Part shown: positions 17,023 through 25,457 of the stretch, one piece after another
Position numbering within the stretch: position 1 is the stretch's first letter
Layout: every line of letters begins with the position of its first letter
From: Sphingomonas aerophila
GTDB taxonomy: Bacteria > Pseudomonadota > Alphaproteobacteria > Sphingomonadales > Sphingomonadaceae
Assembly (NCBI RefSeq): GCF_014199305.1
Contig: NZ_JACIJK010000003.1
Location: 248,001 to 312,000, forward strand
Reading direction: 5' to 3'
DNA length: 64,000 nt
Notes under the pieces: model-generated
Database searches by the model: none
What the model was told of the DNA's origin: nothing
What the model saw: the letters and a program-made list of their open reading frames with translations, nothing else
Program-made: the position numbers and the translations under genes

Positions 17023-20000
17023 GTGAGCGAGCAGCCTGTATTCTTCGACCCCTCGGGCCGGCGGCGGCGCCGGTTTCTTCTGGCCAGCCTGGCATTCGCG
17101 ACCTTGTTGATCGTGTCGCTGGTGGCGTTCGCGGCGACGATCCTGGCCGTCGCGACGCCCCGGCCGCTGCCCTTCACCGTGGAGCGCCCGCCCATGCACG
17201 GCGCGGCGGTGCCGGGGGTTGGCGGGCATCAGCCGGTGCGGGCGATCGGGCGTGCGCTGGGTTACATGGGGCATTTGTGGCGCGGGCCGAGCGGATCGGC
17301 CGCGACGCCGCTCGCCATCGCCTTTCATGCGCCCTGGGACGAGGCGAGCACGGCATCGCTCCGCCGCCATGTGAACCAGCTCGATTGGGTGGTGCCGGGC
17401 TGGATGTCGATCACCGGGCAAGACCACCGGATTACCGACTTCCCTGATCCGGCGGGCAAGGCGATCCTGTCACAGGCGACGCATCGACCGCTGGTGCTGC
17501 CGATGGTGCAGAACGCGTTGAATGGTGAGTGGGACACGGCCGGGACCGTCGCGCTTTTCGCCGATCCGGCGGCCAGGGCGCGGACGCTTTCACGGGTCGA
17601 GGCGTTGCTGGCGGCGAACCACGCGGACGGCGCCTTTTTCGATTTCGAGCAGCTGCCCGCCGCCGCGCAGCAGAATTACCGGCGATTCTTGTCCGAAGCG
17701 CATGACCGCTTTGCCAAGCGCGGCTGGACGGTGGCGATCGCGGTGCCAGCGGATGACCCGGCCTGGAACCTGCGCGCCTATGCGCGGGTCACCGACAAGC
17801 TGTTCCTGATGGCGTATGACGAGCATTACCAGGGCGGCGACCCCGGTGCGATCGCGTCGCAGCGTTGGTTCGAGACGGTGGTCGCGCGGGCGGCCCGAAC
17901 GGTGCCACCAGCCAAGCTGGTCGTCGCGGTCGCGTCCTATGCCTATGACTGGAAAAAGGGCGGCGACACCGACGCGCTGTCGGTGGAGGAAGCCTGGCTT
18001 GCCGCGCGCGATTCCAGCGTGACGCCGACCTTCGACAAGGCGACGGGCGAGTCGCATTTCGGCTATTCCGAAGCGGGTGCCGATCACCAGGTGTGGATCG
18101 CGGACGCGCCCGCCGCCTACAACCAGCTTGCCGCGCTGGGTCGGGCCGGTATCCGCCAGGTCGCGCTTTGGCGGCTGGGCAGCGAGGACCCCGGCCTGTG
18201 GCGGTTCTTTGGTCGCCATCACCCGACACTGCCGCCCGCAACCGTGATGGGCGCGATCCCGGCCGGCACCGAGGTCGATATCGAGGGAGCAGGCGAGATC
18301 TTGCGTATCGGGGCGACCCCGGTTGCCGGGCAGCGGCGGATCGCAACGGCGCGCGACGGCACGGTGTCGGACGTGCGCTTCGAGCGGCTGCCATCGCCGT
18401 TCCTGATCCAGCGGACGGGCTACAAGCCGGGGCTGGTTGCCCTGACCTTTGACGATGGACCCGACCCGACCTGGACACCGCGCATTCTCAATATTCTGAA
18501 GGCAAAGGGCGTTCCGGCGACTTTCTTCGTCATCGGCGAGAATGCGCTTACGGAGCGCCGCCTGCTCGACCGCGAAGTTGCGGAAGGAAATGAGGTAGGC
18601 AGCCACACCTATACCCACCCCAACCTTGCCACCGTGTCCGAGGGGACGACCGCGGTCGAGCTGAACGCGACGCAACGGCTGTTCCAGGCCTTTACCGGCC
18701 GGTCGCTACGCCTGTTCCGTGCCCCGTACTTCGGTGATGCGGAGCCGACCACGGCGGACGAAATCGGGCCGGCGCTCGACGCGCAGCGGCTCGGCTATCT
18801 GTCCGTAGGGCTTCACGTCGATCCGGGCGATTGGACCCGGCCGGGGGTGCAGGCGATCATTGATCGCACGGTGGCGGGCGTGGAGGCATCGAACGACGAG
18901 CGTAGCGGCAATGTTGTGCTGCTCCACGATGCCGGTGGCGACCGGTCGCAGACGGTGGCGGCGCTGCCCGCGATCATCGACCAGTTGCGCGCCCGCGGCT
19001 ATCGCTTCGTGCCCGTGTCGGAGCTTGCCGGCCTATCGCGCGCCGCGGCGATGCCGCCCATTTCCGCATCCGATCGGGCGGCGGCGCGCTGGGACCTGAT
19101 CCTGTTCACGACGCTGGGCGACCTGACCATTGCCCTGCGTTGGCTGTTCCTGATCGCGGTCACCCTGGGCATTGCCCGCGCGCTAGTGCTGTCGGGCCTG
19201 GCGCTTCGGCAGGCGCGGGTGGAGGGGCGGACGGTGTTTCCCGCGATCGATCCGGCCCGGCGGATTACCGTGCTGATCCCGGCCTTCAACGAGGAGCGGG
19301 TGATCGAGCGCGCCGTCGCCCGGGTGCTGGACAGCACGGATGTCGATGTGCGGGTGATCGTGATCGACGATGGCTCCAAGGATCGCACCAGCGCGGTGGT
19401 GGAGGAGGCCTATGGCACAGACCCACGCGTCCGGCTGCTGACGCTACCCAACGGCGGCAAAGCGCGTGCGCTCAACCAGGCATTGTCGCTGGTCGATACC
19501 GAGCTGGTGATCGCGCTGGATGCCGATACGCAGTTCGAGGCAACCACCATTGCGCGCCTGGCCCGCTGGTTCGTCGATCCCAAGCTCGGCGCGGTGGCGG
19601 GCAATGCCAAGGTCGGCAACCGCATCAACCTGGTCACCCGTTGGCAGGCGCTGGAGTACATCACCGCACAAAATCTGGAGCGCCGCGCCCTGGCGAGCCT
19701 TGACGCGATCACGGTAGTGCCGGGCGCGGTGGGGGCATGGCGGACGGAAACGTTGCGGCAGGTCGGCGGCTATCCGGCGGACACGCTGGCCGAGGATCAG
19801 GACCTGACCATCGCCATCCAGCGCGCAGGGTGGAAGGTCACCTATGACCAATATGCCGTTGCCTGGACGGAAGCGCCCGAAAGCTTCCGCGGCCTTGCCA
19901 AGCAGCGGTTCCGCTGGGCCTATGGCACGCTGCAATGTCTGTGGAAGCACAAGGGCATCATCGTGTCCGGCAGGCCCCGTGGCCTTGCCCGGGTGGGCTT

Positions 20001-20373
20001 GCCCCAGGCGGTGCTGTTCCAGGTCCTGCTGGCCGCCATTTCGCCGATCATCGACCTGGCGCTGGTCGCCAGCATCGTGGGAACCTGGCTGCGGGTTGCG
20101 GCGCATGGCTGGGCGCAGACGCAGGGCGACGTGATCCAAATGGCAATTTACTGGAGCCTGTTCACCGCCGCCGACCTGTTGGCCGCCGTGATCGCCTTTG
20201 CGCTGGAGCGGCGCGAGCGCTGGCGCTTGTTGTGGCTGCTGATTCCCCAGCGGATCGGGTATCGCCAGATCATGTACTATGTCGTCGTAAAGGCGCTGGT
20301 CCAGGCGATGCGCGGTCCGTGGGTGGGGTGGGGCAAGCTGGAGCGGAGCGGGCACGTCACCGCGGGGCGCTAG
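17023..20373 (+). CDS. Trifunctional membrane protein: GH18-like, NodB deacetylase, family 2 glycosyltransferase
   Basis: 1116 residues, GTG start. Order: membrane anchor (about 18-46); glycoside-hydrolase-18-like domain (about 85-400) with the acidic motif DGAFFDFE near 201-208; short linker; NodB polysaccharide deacetylase (about 465-690) with metal-site D477/D478 (TFDDGPD) and H528/H532 (SHTYTH); membrane helices (about 690-727); GT2 (about 744-985) with VIDDGSKDRT, D833-A-D835, ED 924-925 and Q961-RFRW; then three or more membrane helices. The GT2 and helices resemble processive synthases, so the protein may polymerise, deacetylate and cut one beta-linked GlcNAc-type polymer. Similar fusions are known in alphaproteobacteria; the polymer here is not identified. 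It diverges from phoR. Confidence 0.9.
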   Translation: MSEQPVFFDPSGRRRRRFLLASLAFATLLIVSLVAFAATILAVATPRPLPFTVERPPMHGAAVPGVGGHQPVRAIGRALGYMGHLWRGPSGSAATPLAIAFHAPWDEASTASLRRHVNQLDWVVPGWMSITGQDHRITDFPDPAGKAILSQATHRPLVLPMVQNALNGEWDTAGTVALFADPAARARTLSRVEALLAANHADGAFFDFEQLPAAAQQNYRRFLSEAHDRFAKRGWTVAIAVPADDPAWNLRAYARVTDKLFLMAYDEHYQGGDPGAIASQRWFETVVARAARTVPPAKLVVAVASYAYDWKKGGDTDALSVEEAWLAARDSSVTPTFDKATGESHFGYSEAGADHQVWIADAPAAYNQLAALGRAGIRQVALWRLGSEDPGLWRFFGRHHPTLPPATVMGAIPAGTEVDIEGAGEILRIGATPVAGQRRIATARDGTVSDVRFERLPSPFLIQRTGYKPGLVALTFDDGPDPTWTPRILNILKAKGVPATFFVIGENALTERRLLDREVAEGNEVGSHTYTHPNLATVSEGTTAVELNATQRLFQAFTGRSLRLFRAPYFGDAEPTTADEIGPALDAQRLGYLSVGLHVDPGDWTRPGVQAIIDRTVAGVEASNDERSGNVVLLHDAGGDRSQTVAALPAIIDQLRARGYRFVPVSELAGLSRAAAMPPISASDRAAARWDLILFTTLGDLTIALRWLFLIAVTLGIARALVLSGLALRQARVEGRTVFPAIDPARRITVLIPAFNEERVIERAVARVLDSTDVDVRVIVIDDGSKDRTSAVVEEAYGTDPRVRLLTLPNGGKARALNQALSLVDTELVIALDADTQFEATTIARLARWFVDPKLGAVAGNAKVGNRINLVTRWQALEYITAQNLERRALASLDAITVVPGAVGAWRTETLRQVGGYPADTLAEDQDLTIAIQRAGWKVTYDQYAVAWTEAPESFRGLAKQRFRWAYGTLQCLWKHKGIIVSGRPRGLARVGLPQAVLFQVLLAAISPIIDLALVASIVGTWLRVAAHGWAQTQGDVIQMAIYWSLFTAADLLAAVIAFALERRERWRLLWLLIPQRIGYRQIMYYVVVKALVQAMRGPWVGWGKLERSGHVTAGR

Positions 20374-20467
20374 GGCTCGGGCCAACGTTCCGTCCCGTTG
20401 CGGCACGTGGAGGCCGCTTGCTCCGGCTTCACGATTGTGAAAGGGCGAAGGGGTACCAAGGGCCAAG

Positions 20468-20878
20468 ATGAGCGACGCCGACCGACCCGACGACCAGCCG
20501 AATGGGCCCGCGACGACGACCCGTCGCCGGGCGCTGATGATCGGCGCTGGCGCTGGCGCGGCGGTGCTGTCGATCCGACCGGCCCTGGCGCAGACTGCCG
20601 GCTCGGTGCTTGCCTGCGAGATCCCGGTTCCGGACCCCGGTCGCGCGGGCAGCTTCATCGCGCCTGATGGCAGCACGGTGCCTGCCGGCACGCAGGGAGC
20701 GTTCGCCCCGCCGGGCCGCGCGTTCAAGGGCGAGGAGGTCAAGCGCGCGCTGGCCGGCAGTCAGCTGCCCGGCACCAGCATGGAAAGCAATCGCGCCTAC
20801 GTGAACTACATTCGGCGGCTTCAGCGCGGGCAGGGTGGCTTCACTTGTTTCGCCTCGCTCCAGATGCCGCGCGCCTGA
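20468..20878 (+). CDS. Exported small protein at the head of an HprK-like/PqqD cassette
   Basis: 136 residues. A Tat-like signal sits at residues 14-42: TTTRRRALMIG, a hydrophobic Ala/Gly run, then RPALAQ as probable cleavage. The mature ~95 residues contain two cysteines (LACEIP near 49; TCFAS near the C-terminus), a Gly/Pro-rich middle and a basic helix (YVNYIRRLQRGQ). I do not recognise the family. It lies 16 bp before the PqqD-like gene and is probably co-transcribed with it, so it could be the substrate, or an envelope partner, of the PqqD/kinase/nucleotidyltransferase trio. This role is inference from position only. Confidence 0.75.
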   Translation: MSDADRPDDQPNGPATTTRRRALMIGAGAGAAVLSIRPALAQTAGSVLACEIPVPDPGRAGSFIAPDGSTVPAGTQGAFAPPGRAFKGEEVKRALAGSQLPGTSMESNRAYVNYIRRLQRGQGGFTCFASLQMPRA

Positions 20879-20894
20879 CCCGGACGGAAGCAGC

Positions 20895-21155
20895 GTGATC
20901 TATCGCGCGCCGCCAGCCGATGCGCTGTTGGCCGAACCGATCGACGCCTTCACGGCTGTTTATCATCGCCCGTCGGGGCAGACCCACCTGCTTGTCGAGC
21001 CCGCGCCGGAGATCCTGGACGCGCTCGGGCGAGATGGCCTGACCTTGGCCAAGCTTCGCGCGGCACTGGCCGAGCGCTATGACCTGACCGAGGCAGACGA
21101 TCTGGCAGAGCGGCTGGAGGAGCTGGTCGCGGCGGGGCTGGTGAGCGCGGCGTGA
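20895..21155 (+). CDS. PqqD-like protein of HPr-rel-A type system
   Basis: 86 residues from a GTG at 20895 with GGAAG just upstream; a longer frame from 20835 would overlap the preceding gene. The C-terminal half looks like the winged helix of PqqD-type peptide-recognition proteins (PAPEILDALGRDGLTLAKL, then RLEELVAAGLV). PqqD-like domains bind leader peptides of ribosomally made peptides for their modifying enzymes. The stop shares GTGA with the kinase gene. Its pairing with an HprK-related kinase matches the arrangement annotated in other proteobacteria as the HPr-rel-A system. Confidence 0.8.
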   Translation: MIYRAPPADALLAEPIDAFTAVYHRPSGQTHLLVEPAPEILDALGRDGLTLAKLRAALAERYDLTEADDLAERLEELVAAGLVSAA

Positions 21156-21982
21156 AGGTTCGGGTGGGGCCGGCAAGCTTCCGGGTCGGATCGGCCTGGA
21201 GCCAGCCATTGGCGCAATTGCGCGCGCTCTACGCCGACTATCCGCCGGGCGACAGCGTTCCTGACTTCACCGTTCGACTGGAGCCGACCCGTCCGTGGCG
21301 GCGCTGGGTACGGCCGTCCGTGGCGATTGCAGGCGATTACATGCTGCCTGAGGCTGCGCCCCTGCCGCTTGCCCACGCGCTGCTGGCGGCGGAAATGGCC
21401 ATGAACCTGCAGGTGGCGCTCGGCTGGCGACGTCACCTGCTGCTCCACGCGGCGGCGGTCGAGAAGGACGGGCGCGCGCTGGTGATGACGGGAGAGTCGG
21501 GGGCGGGCAAGTCGACGCTGGCCGCGATGCTGATGCGTCGTGGCTGGAGGCTGCTGGGCGACGAGTTCGCGCTGGTCGACCTCCACAATGGCTCGCTGCA
21601 CCCGTTCCCGCGCCCGATCAGCCTGAAGAACGACAGCATCGCGGCACTCGCCGGGGAAGGGCGCTGGGGGCCTGAACTGGTGGGAACGCCAAAGGGCACG
21701 ATCCGGCATCTCGTCCCCGACGCGCTGGCGCTGGCGGGGATGAACCGGCAAGCGATGCCGGCGATGCTGCTGTTCCCGCGGTACGGGTTCGCACCGGCGA
21801 CGCGCGCGGTGCCGGCCAGCGAGGCATTCGTGCGGTTGACGGCCGCCTCCACCAACTATGCCAATCTCGGCGAGCCAGGATTTCGGGCACTCACCCGGCT
21901 GGTGCGTGAGGTGCCCACAGTGGCGGTCGACTACCCCGATGGTGCGTCGGCATTGGCGATGGTTGACGAGATTTGGGGATGA
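21152..21982 (+). CDS. HprK-related kinase A
   Basis: 276 residues, GTG start overlapping the previous stop. The central domain resembles the C-terminal kinase fold of HPr kinase/phosphorylase: P-loop GESGAGKST (about 113-121), then LLGDEFALV with D137 and E138, and a PRPISLKNDS segment. The ~100-residue N-terminal part is not the usual HprK sensor domain. HprK relatives phosphorylate serines; one branch phosphorylates lasso-peptide precursors. No HPr gene is present here, so the target is more likely the product at 20468 or another peptide than PTS HPr. It overlaps the nucleotidyltransferase gene by ATGA. Confidence 0.85.
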   Translation: MKVRVGPASFRVGSAWSQPLAQLRALYADYPPGDSVPDFTVRLEPTRPWRRWVRPSVAIAGDYMLPEAAPLPLAHALLAAEMAMNLQVALGWRRHLLLHAAAVEKDGRALVMTGESGAGKSTLAAMLMRRGWRLLGDEFALVDLHNGSLHPFPRPISLKNDSIAALAGEGRWGPELVGTPKGTIRHLVPDALALAGMNRQAMPAMLLFPRYGFAPATRAVPASEAFVRLTAASTNYANLGEPGFRALTRLVREVPTVAVDYPDGASALAMVDEIWG

Positions 21983-22980
21983 CCGATGCGCGCCTGCTGG
22001 CGGCCGCGCTTCGCAATCCGGCCTCCACCACCGCGCTGGATGGAGAGGGCTGGACCGCCCTGTTGACGATGGCGCGGGCCGAGCAACTGGCCGGTACGCT
22101 CGCGTGGCGACTGGCGGGGCTGCCGCTGCCTGCCGAGGTTCAGGACTGGCTTGCCGATGCCCAGGCGGGCGCGGTGCAGGCGCGGCGCACGGCCTTATGG
22201 GAGGCGGAGATGGCGCGCCGGGTGCTTGCCCCGCTCGGCACCCCCCTCATCATGCTGAAGGGGACGGCCTATGCGGCCGCCGGGCTGATGGCGGGGCAGG
22301 GGCGGCAGATCGGCGACCTCGACCTGCTGGTTTCGCGCGACCAGCTGGCGGCGGTTGAACGCGCCTTGCTTGGCGGCGGGTGGGAATGGGTCAAGCCCGA
22401 CGCCTATGATGACCATTACTACCGGACATGGATGCATGAGCTGCCGCCGCTGATCCATCGTGAGCGGGATCGCATGATCGATGTGCACCATACGATCCTG
22501 CCCCCGACCGCGAGGCCCAGCCCTGATGCCGCGGCCTTGGTCGCGAGCGCCGAACCGCTCGGCAACGGCCTGTCCATCCTCTCTCACGCCGACATGGTCG
22601 TCCACGCGGCTGCGCACCTGTTGGCCGATGGCGACCTTGCCGGGGGCCTGCGCAACCTGTGGGATGTGCATTGCCTCCTGACCGAGTTCGGTGGCGAGGG
22701 GGTCGACGAGCGCGCCGTGTGCCACGGGCTCCTGCCGCAGGTCATGCGTGCCGGCCGGCAAGCCCATGCGCTGTTCGGTACGGAGGTTCCGGAGAGCTGG
22801 CGAAAGTGGGACAGCCTCGACCGGCTAATCCAGCGGCGGGTGCTGGCGCGCGATGGCTGGGGCCGGGCAGTTCGACCTGCGACCAGGGCCGCCTTTTATG
22901 TCCGCTCGCACTGGCTGCGCATGCCGCCGGGGCTGCTTGCGCGGCACCTTTGGATCAAGTGGCGGCGCGGCCGCGCCTGA
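21979..22980 (+). CDS. Nucleotidyltransferase family protein of the HprK/PqqD cassette
   Basis: 333 residues from the ATG at 21979 (ATGA overlap). It resembles the uncharacterised NTP_transf_5 group: a helical N-terminus (LLAAALRNP), then MLKGTAYAAAGLMAGQGRQIGDLDLLV (roughly residues 92-118), in which the G-D-x-D pair is the expected metal site. RMIDVHHTIL and an HADMVVHAAAHLL helix follow. Such proteins occur with HprK-type kinases in lasso-peptide and other peptide-modification loci; the transferred group and acceptor are unknown. Its 3' end overlaps the convergent VanZ-like gene by 26 bp. Confidence 0.85.
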   Translation: MTDARLLAAALRNPASTTALDGEGWTALLTMARAEQLAGTLAWRLAGLPLPAEVQDWLADAQAGAVQARRTALWEAEMARRVLAPLGTPLIMLKGTAYAAAGLMAGQGRQIGDLDLLVSRDQLAAVERALLGGGWEWVKPDAYDDHYYRTWMHELPPLIHRERDRMIDVHHTILPPTARPSPDAAALVASAEPLGNGLSILSHADMVVHAAAHLLADGDLAGGLRNLWDVHCLLTEFGGEGVDERAVCHGLLPQVMRAGRQAHALFGTEVPESWRKWDSLDRLIQRRVLARDGWGRAVRPATRAAFYVRSHWLRMPPGLLARHLWIKWRRGRA

Positions 22981-23293
22981 CGAGGCGGACGACCAACAGG
23001 ACAGCCGCGATCGCGATCGTGTCCGCGATCCAGTCCTTGATGTCGCAGTCGCGGTGCAACGCCGGGATCGACTGGAGCACTTCGATCAGCGCACCCAGGA
23101 ACGACAGGTGCTCCCCGATCCGAAACAGCGGCTCGCGCGGGTAAGCCAGTGCTGCGAGCAGGGCGAGCGTTGCAAAGGCGAGCATGTGCCAGTTCTTGTC
23201 GCTCGACGGGAGCGACGGCGGGTGCGGGGCGAGAGCCATGACCACGGCGAAAATGGCTGCGGCGACCAGGGCGATCCGCCAGAAGCTTGTCAT
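22955..23293 (-). CDS. VanZ-like membrane protein
   Basis: 112 residues with four hydrophobic helices. The SSDKNWHMLAFATLALL segment is a VanZ-family hallmark (D-K..H..A.F), followed by a short loop (HRDCDIKDWIADTIAI) and a last helix with an RLVRRGR tail. The molecular role of VanZ-family proteins is not settled; some affect glycopeptide resistance. The start overlaps the phosphatase stop (ATGA), so the two are co-translated, and the 3' end runs 26 bp into the convergent nucleotidyltransferase gene. Confidence 0.8.
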   Translation of the reverse strand: MTSFWRIALVAAAIFAVVMALAPHPPSLPSSDKNWHMLAFATLALLAALAYPREPLFRIGEHLSFLGALIEVLQSIPALHRDCDIKDWIADTIAIAAVLLVVRLVRRGRAAT

Positions 23294-23973
23294 GCGGCCG
23301 ATCCCAACCGGACGAGCGTCGGGATGAGTTCGTCGTAATGATCGATCACAGCCTCTGCGCCGAGCGTTTCGACCGGCTGCTGGAGAAAGCCGAAGCTGCA
23401 GGCGACCACCGGCAGGCCCGCCGCCTGCGCTGACTGGACGTCGTAAACGGAGTCGCCGACAAAGGCCGCGCTGCCGCCGCCGCAGCGCTGCACCATGGCG
23501 AGCACAGGGTCGGGCGCAGGCTTGCCGCGGCCGGGGCCCATCGTGTCACCCCCGATGATCGCGTCGAAGCGCGACGTGAGGTGCAGCGCGTCCAGCACCT
23601 CGCGCGCCAGATGCTCGAGCTTGTTGGTCACCACCGCCAGCCGCACGCCCCTGCCAGTGAGGTTGTCCAGCGCGGCCAGGCAACCGGGGAAGGGCTGCGT
23701 CTTGTCGGCAATGTTGGCGGCATAATAGTCGAGCAGCCGGCGCTGAAGCACGTCCAGCTCCCCCTCCGTGCACCCTCCGGTCGCGGCCATGCCCTGGGCC
23801 AGCATGTGACGCGCCCCGCCGCCAATCATCGGGCGCACCTCTTCGACGCTGAGCGCAGGTCGCCCGACGCTGGTCAGCGCGTGATTTACCGCTGCGGCGA
23901 GGTCGCCGCTGGTGTCGAGCAACGTGCCGTCGAGGTCGAACCCGACGATGCGGAAAGGAAAATCAGCATTCAT
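23290..23973 (-). CDS. gph: HAD-family phosphoglycolate phosphatase-like hydrolase
   Basis: 227 residues. HAD motifs are clear: motif I FDLDGTLLDTSGDL (about 12-25), motif II VVTNK, motif III lysine in GRGKPAPDP and motif IV FVGDSVYDVQSA. The cap sequence (NHALTSVGRP, EEVRPMIGGGARHMLAQG) fits the Gph branch, which removes 2-phosphoglycolate formed by oxygenation or DNA repair. It diverges from glmU with a 63-bp gap. Other small phosphate esters remain possible substrates, so the symbol is a family-level call. Confidence 0.85.
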   Translation of the reverse strand: MNADFPFRIVGFDLDGTLLDTSGDLAAAVNHALTSVGRPALSVEEVRPMIGGGARHMLAQGMAATGGCTEGELDVLQRRLLDYYAANIADKTQPFPGCLAALDNLTGRGVRLAVVTNKLEHLAREVLDALHLTSRFDAIIGGDTMGPGRGKPAPDPVLAMVQRCGGGSAAFVGDSVYDVQSAQAAGLPVVACSFGFLQQPVETLGAEAVIDHYDELIPTLVRLGSAA

Positions 23974-24036
23974 GACGCGCGCGAGTGCCAGCAGGGCTAT
24001 GGCTTTGGCAACATCTTCGTGGCAGGCGCGAACACC

Positions 24037-25392
24037 ATGAGCACGCCACCGCTTGCCGTTGTCATCCTTGCCGCCGGGCAGGGTACCCGCATGAAATCGC
24101 TGAAGCACAAGGTGCTGCACCCGATCGCGGGGCGGCCCATGCTGATGCACCTGCTTGCCTCTGTCGGGGAACTGGCGCCTGAGCGGACGGTGGTGGTGAC
24201 GGGTGCCGGGCGGGAGCAGGTCGAGGCAGCGGTCGCGCCGTTGGGCGTAGTGACAGCGCTCCAGTCCGAACAGCTTGGCACCGGCCACGCCGTGTTCCAG
24301 GCGCGCGACGCGCTCGCAGGGTTCGCGGGCGACGTCCTGGTCCTCTATGGCGACGTGCCGCTGGTCAGTGCCGACACGATGCGGCGGATGATCGCGCGGC
24401 TGCACGCGCCCGACACGCCGGCGACGGTCGTGCTTGGCTTCCGCCCAGCCGATCCCGCCGCTTATGGCCGGGTCATCACCGATGCCAATGGGCGGATCGA
24501 TCGCATGGTCGAGTACAAGGACGCATCGCCCGAAGAGCGGGCGGTGACCTTGTGCAACTCCGGGTTGATGGCGGCGCGGGTGGAAGACCTGTTCGGCTGG
24601 CTGCCCCGCGTCGGCAACGGCAATGCGGCTGGCGAGTACTATCTGCCCGATGTGGTCATGCTTGCAGCGTCGGACGGGCGTGCGTCGGCCGTGATCGAAA
24701 CCGCAGCGGATGAGGTTGCGGGCGTGAACAGCCGCGCCGAACTCGCCGGGGTAGAGGCACGCTGGCAGCAACTGCGTCGCGACCGGGCGATGGCGGAGGG
24801 CGCGACGCTGGCGGATCCCGGCACTGTTTGGTTCAGCCATGACACCGCAATTGGTCGGGATGTGGTGATCGAACCCAATGTCGTGTTCGGCCCCGGTGTC
24901 AGCGTGGCGGACGGGGCGGTGATCCACGCATTTTCCCACCTGGAAGGCGCCAGCGTCGGAGAGGGCGTGGCGATCGGCCCGTTTGCGCGGCTTCGTCCCG
25001 GCGCGCGGATCGGTCGAGGGGCTCGCGTCGGCAACTTCGTCGAGGTCAAGAATGCCGTTCTGGGCGAGGGCGCGAAGGCGAACCACCTGTCCTACCTTGG
25101 CGACGCGGAGGTGGGCGCGGGCGCCAACATCGGTGCCGGCACGATCACGTGCAATTACGACGGATTCCTTAAATATCGCACCACCATCGGGGCCGGCGCC
25201 TTTGTTGGGTCCAATTCAGCACTGGTCGCGCCCGTCGCGATCGGGGCAGGCGCCATCGTCGCGGCGGGGTCGGTCATCACCGCGGACGTCGAGGCTGACG
25301 CGCTGGCTTTGGTCCGTCCGCCGCAGGTCGTGAAGTCGGGCTGGGCGGCCCGCTTTCGGGCAGCAATGGCCAGCAAGAAGGCGGCGAGATGA
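24037..25392 (+). CDS. glmU: Bifunctional UDP-GlcNAc pyrophosphorylase / glucosamine-1-phosphate N-acetyltransferase
   Basis: 451 residues, starting MSTPPLAVVILAAGQGTRMKS. The N-terminal pyrophosphorylase domain has the LAAGQGTRM nucleotide loop, EQLGTGHAV and YGDVPLV. The C-terminal half is a left-handed beta-helix acetyltransferase (GPFARLRPGARIGRGARVGNF, then NYDGFLKYRTTIG). It makes UDP-GlcNAc for peptidoglycan and LPS. The start codon lies 65 bp before nothing but its own 5' leader; glmS follows 65 bp after its stop, so the last steps of amino-sugar supply are grouped. Confidence 0.97.
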   Translation: MSTPPLAVVILAAGQGTRMKSLKHKVLHPIAGRPMLMHLLASVGELAPERTVVVTGAGREQVEAAVAPLGVVTALQSEQLGTGHAVFQARDALAGFAGDVLVLYGDVPLVSADTMRRMIARLHAPDTPATVVLGFRPADPAAYGRVITDANGRIDRMVEYKDASPEERAVTLCNSGLMAARVEDLFGWLPRVGNGNAAGEYYLPDVVMLAASDGRASAVIETAADEVAGVNSRAELAGVEARWQQLRRDRAMAEGATLADPGTVWFSHDTAIGRDVVIEPNVVFGPGVSVADGAVIHAFSHLEGASVGEGVAIGPFARLRPGARIGRGARVGNFVEVKNAVLGEGAKANHLSYLGDAEVGAGANIGAGTITCNYDGFLKYRTTIGAGAFVGSNSALVAPVAIGAGAIVAAGSVITADVEADALALVRPPQVVKSGWAARFRAAMASKKAAR

Positions 25393-25457
25393 TCGGGACG
25401 ATCCCCGTCGACCGAATTACCGTCCTTTACTGAATTTCGACAAGAGAAAGCTCGAAC

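Noticed and set aside
23290..25086. A 598-codon minus-strand frame extending the phosphatase
   Set aside because: Only the last 227 residues match a HAD phosphatase; the rest is antisense to glmU.
25393..25457. glmS ribozyme in the glmU-glmS gap
   Set aside because: The gap is only 65 bp, far too short, and no ribozyme core is seen.
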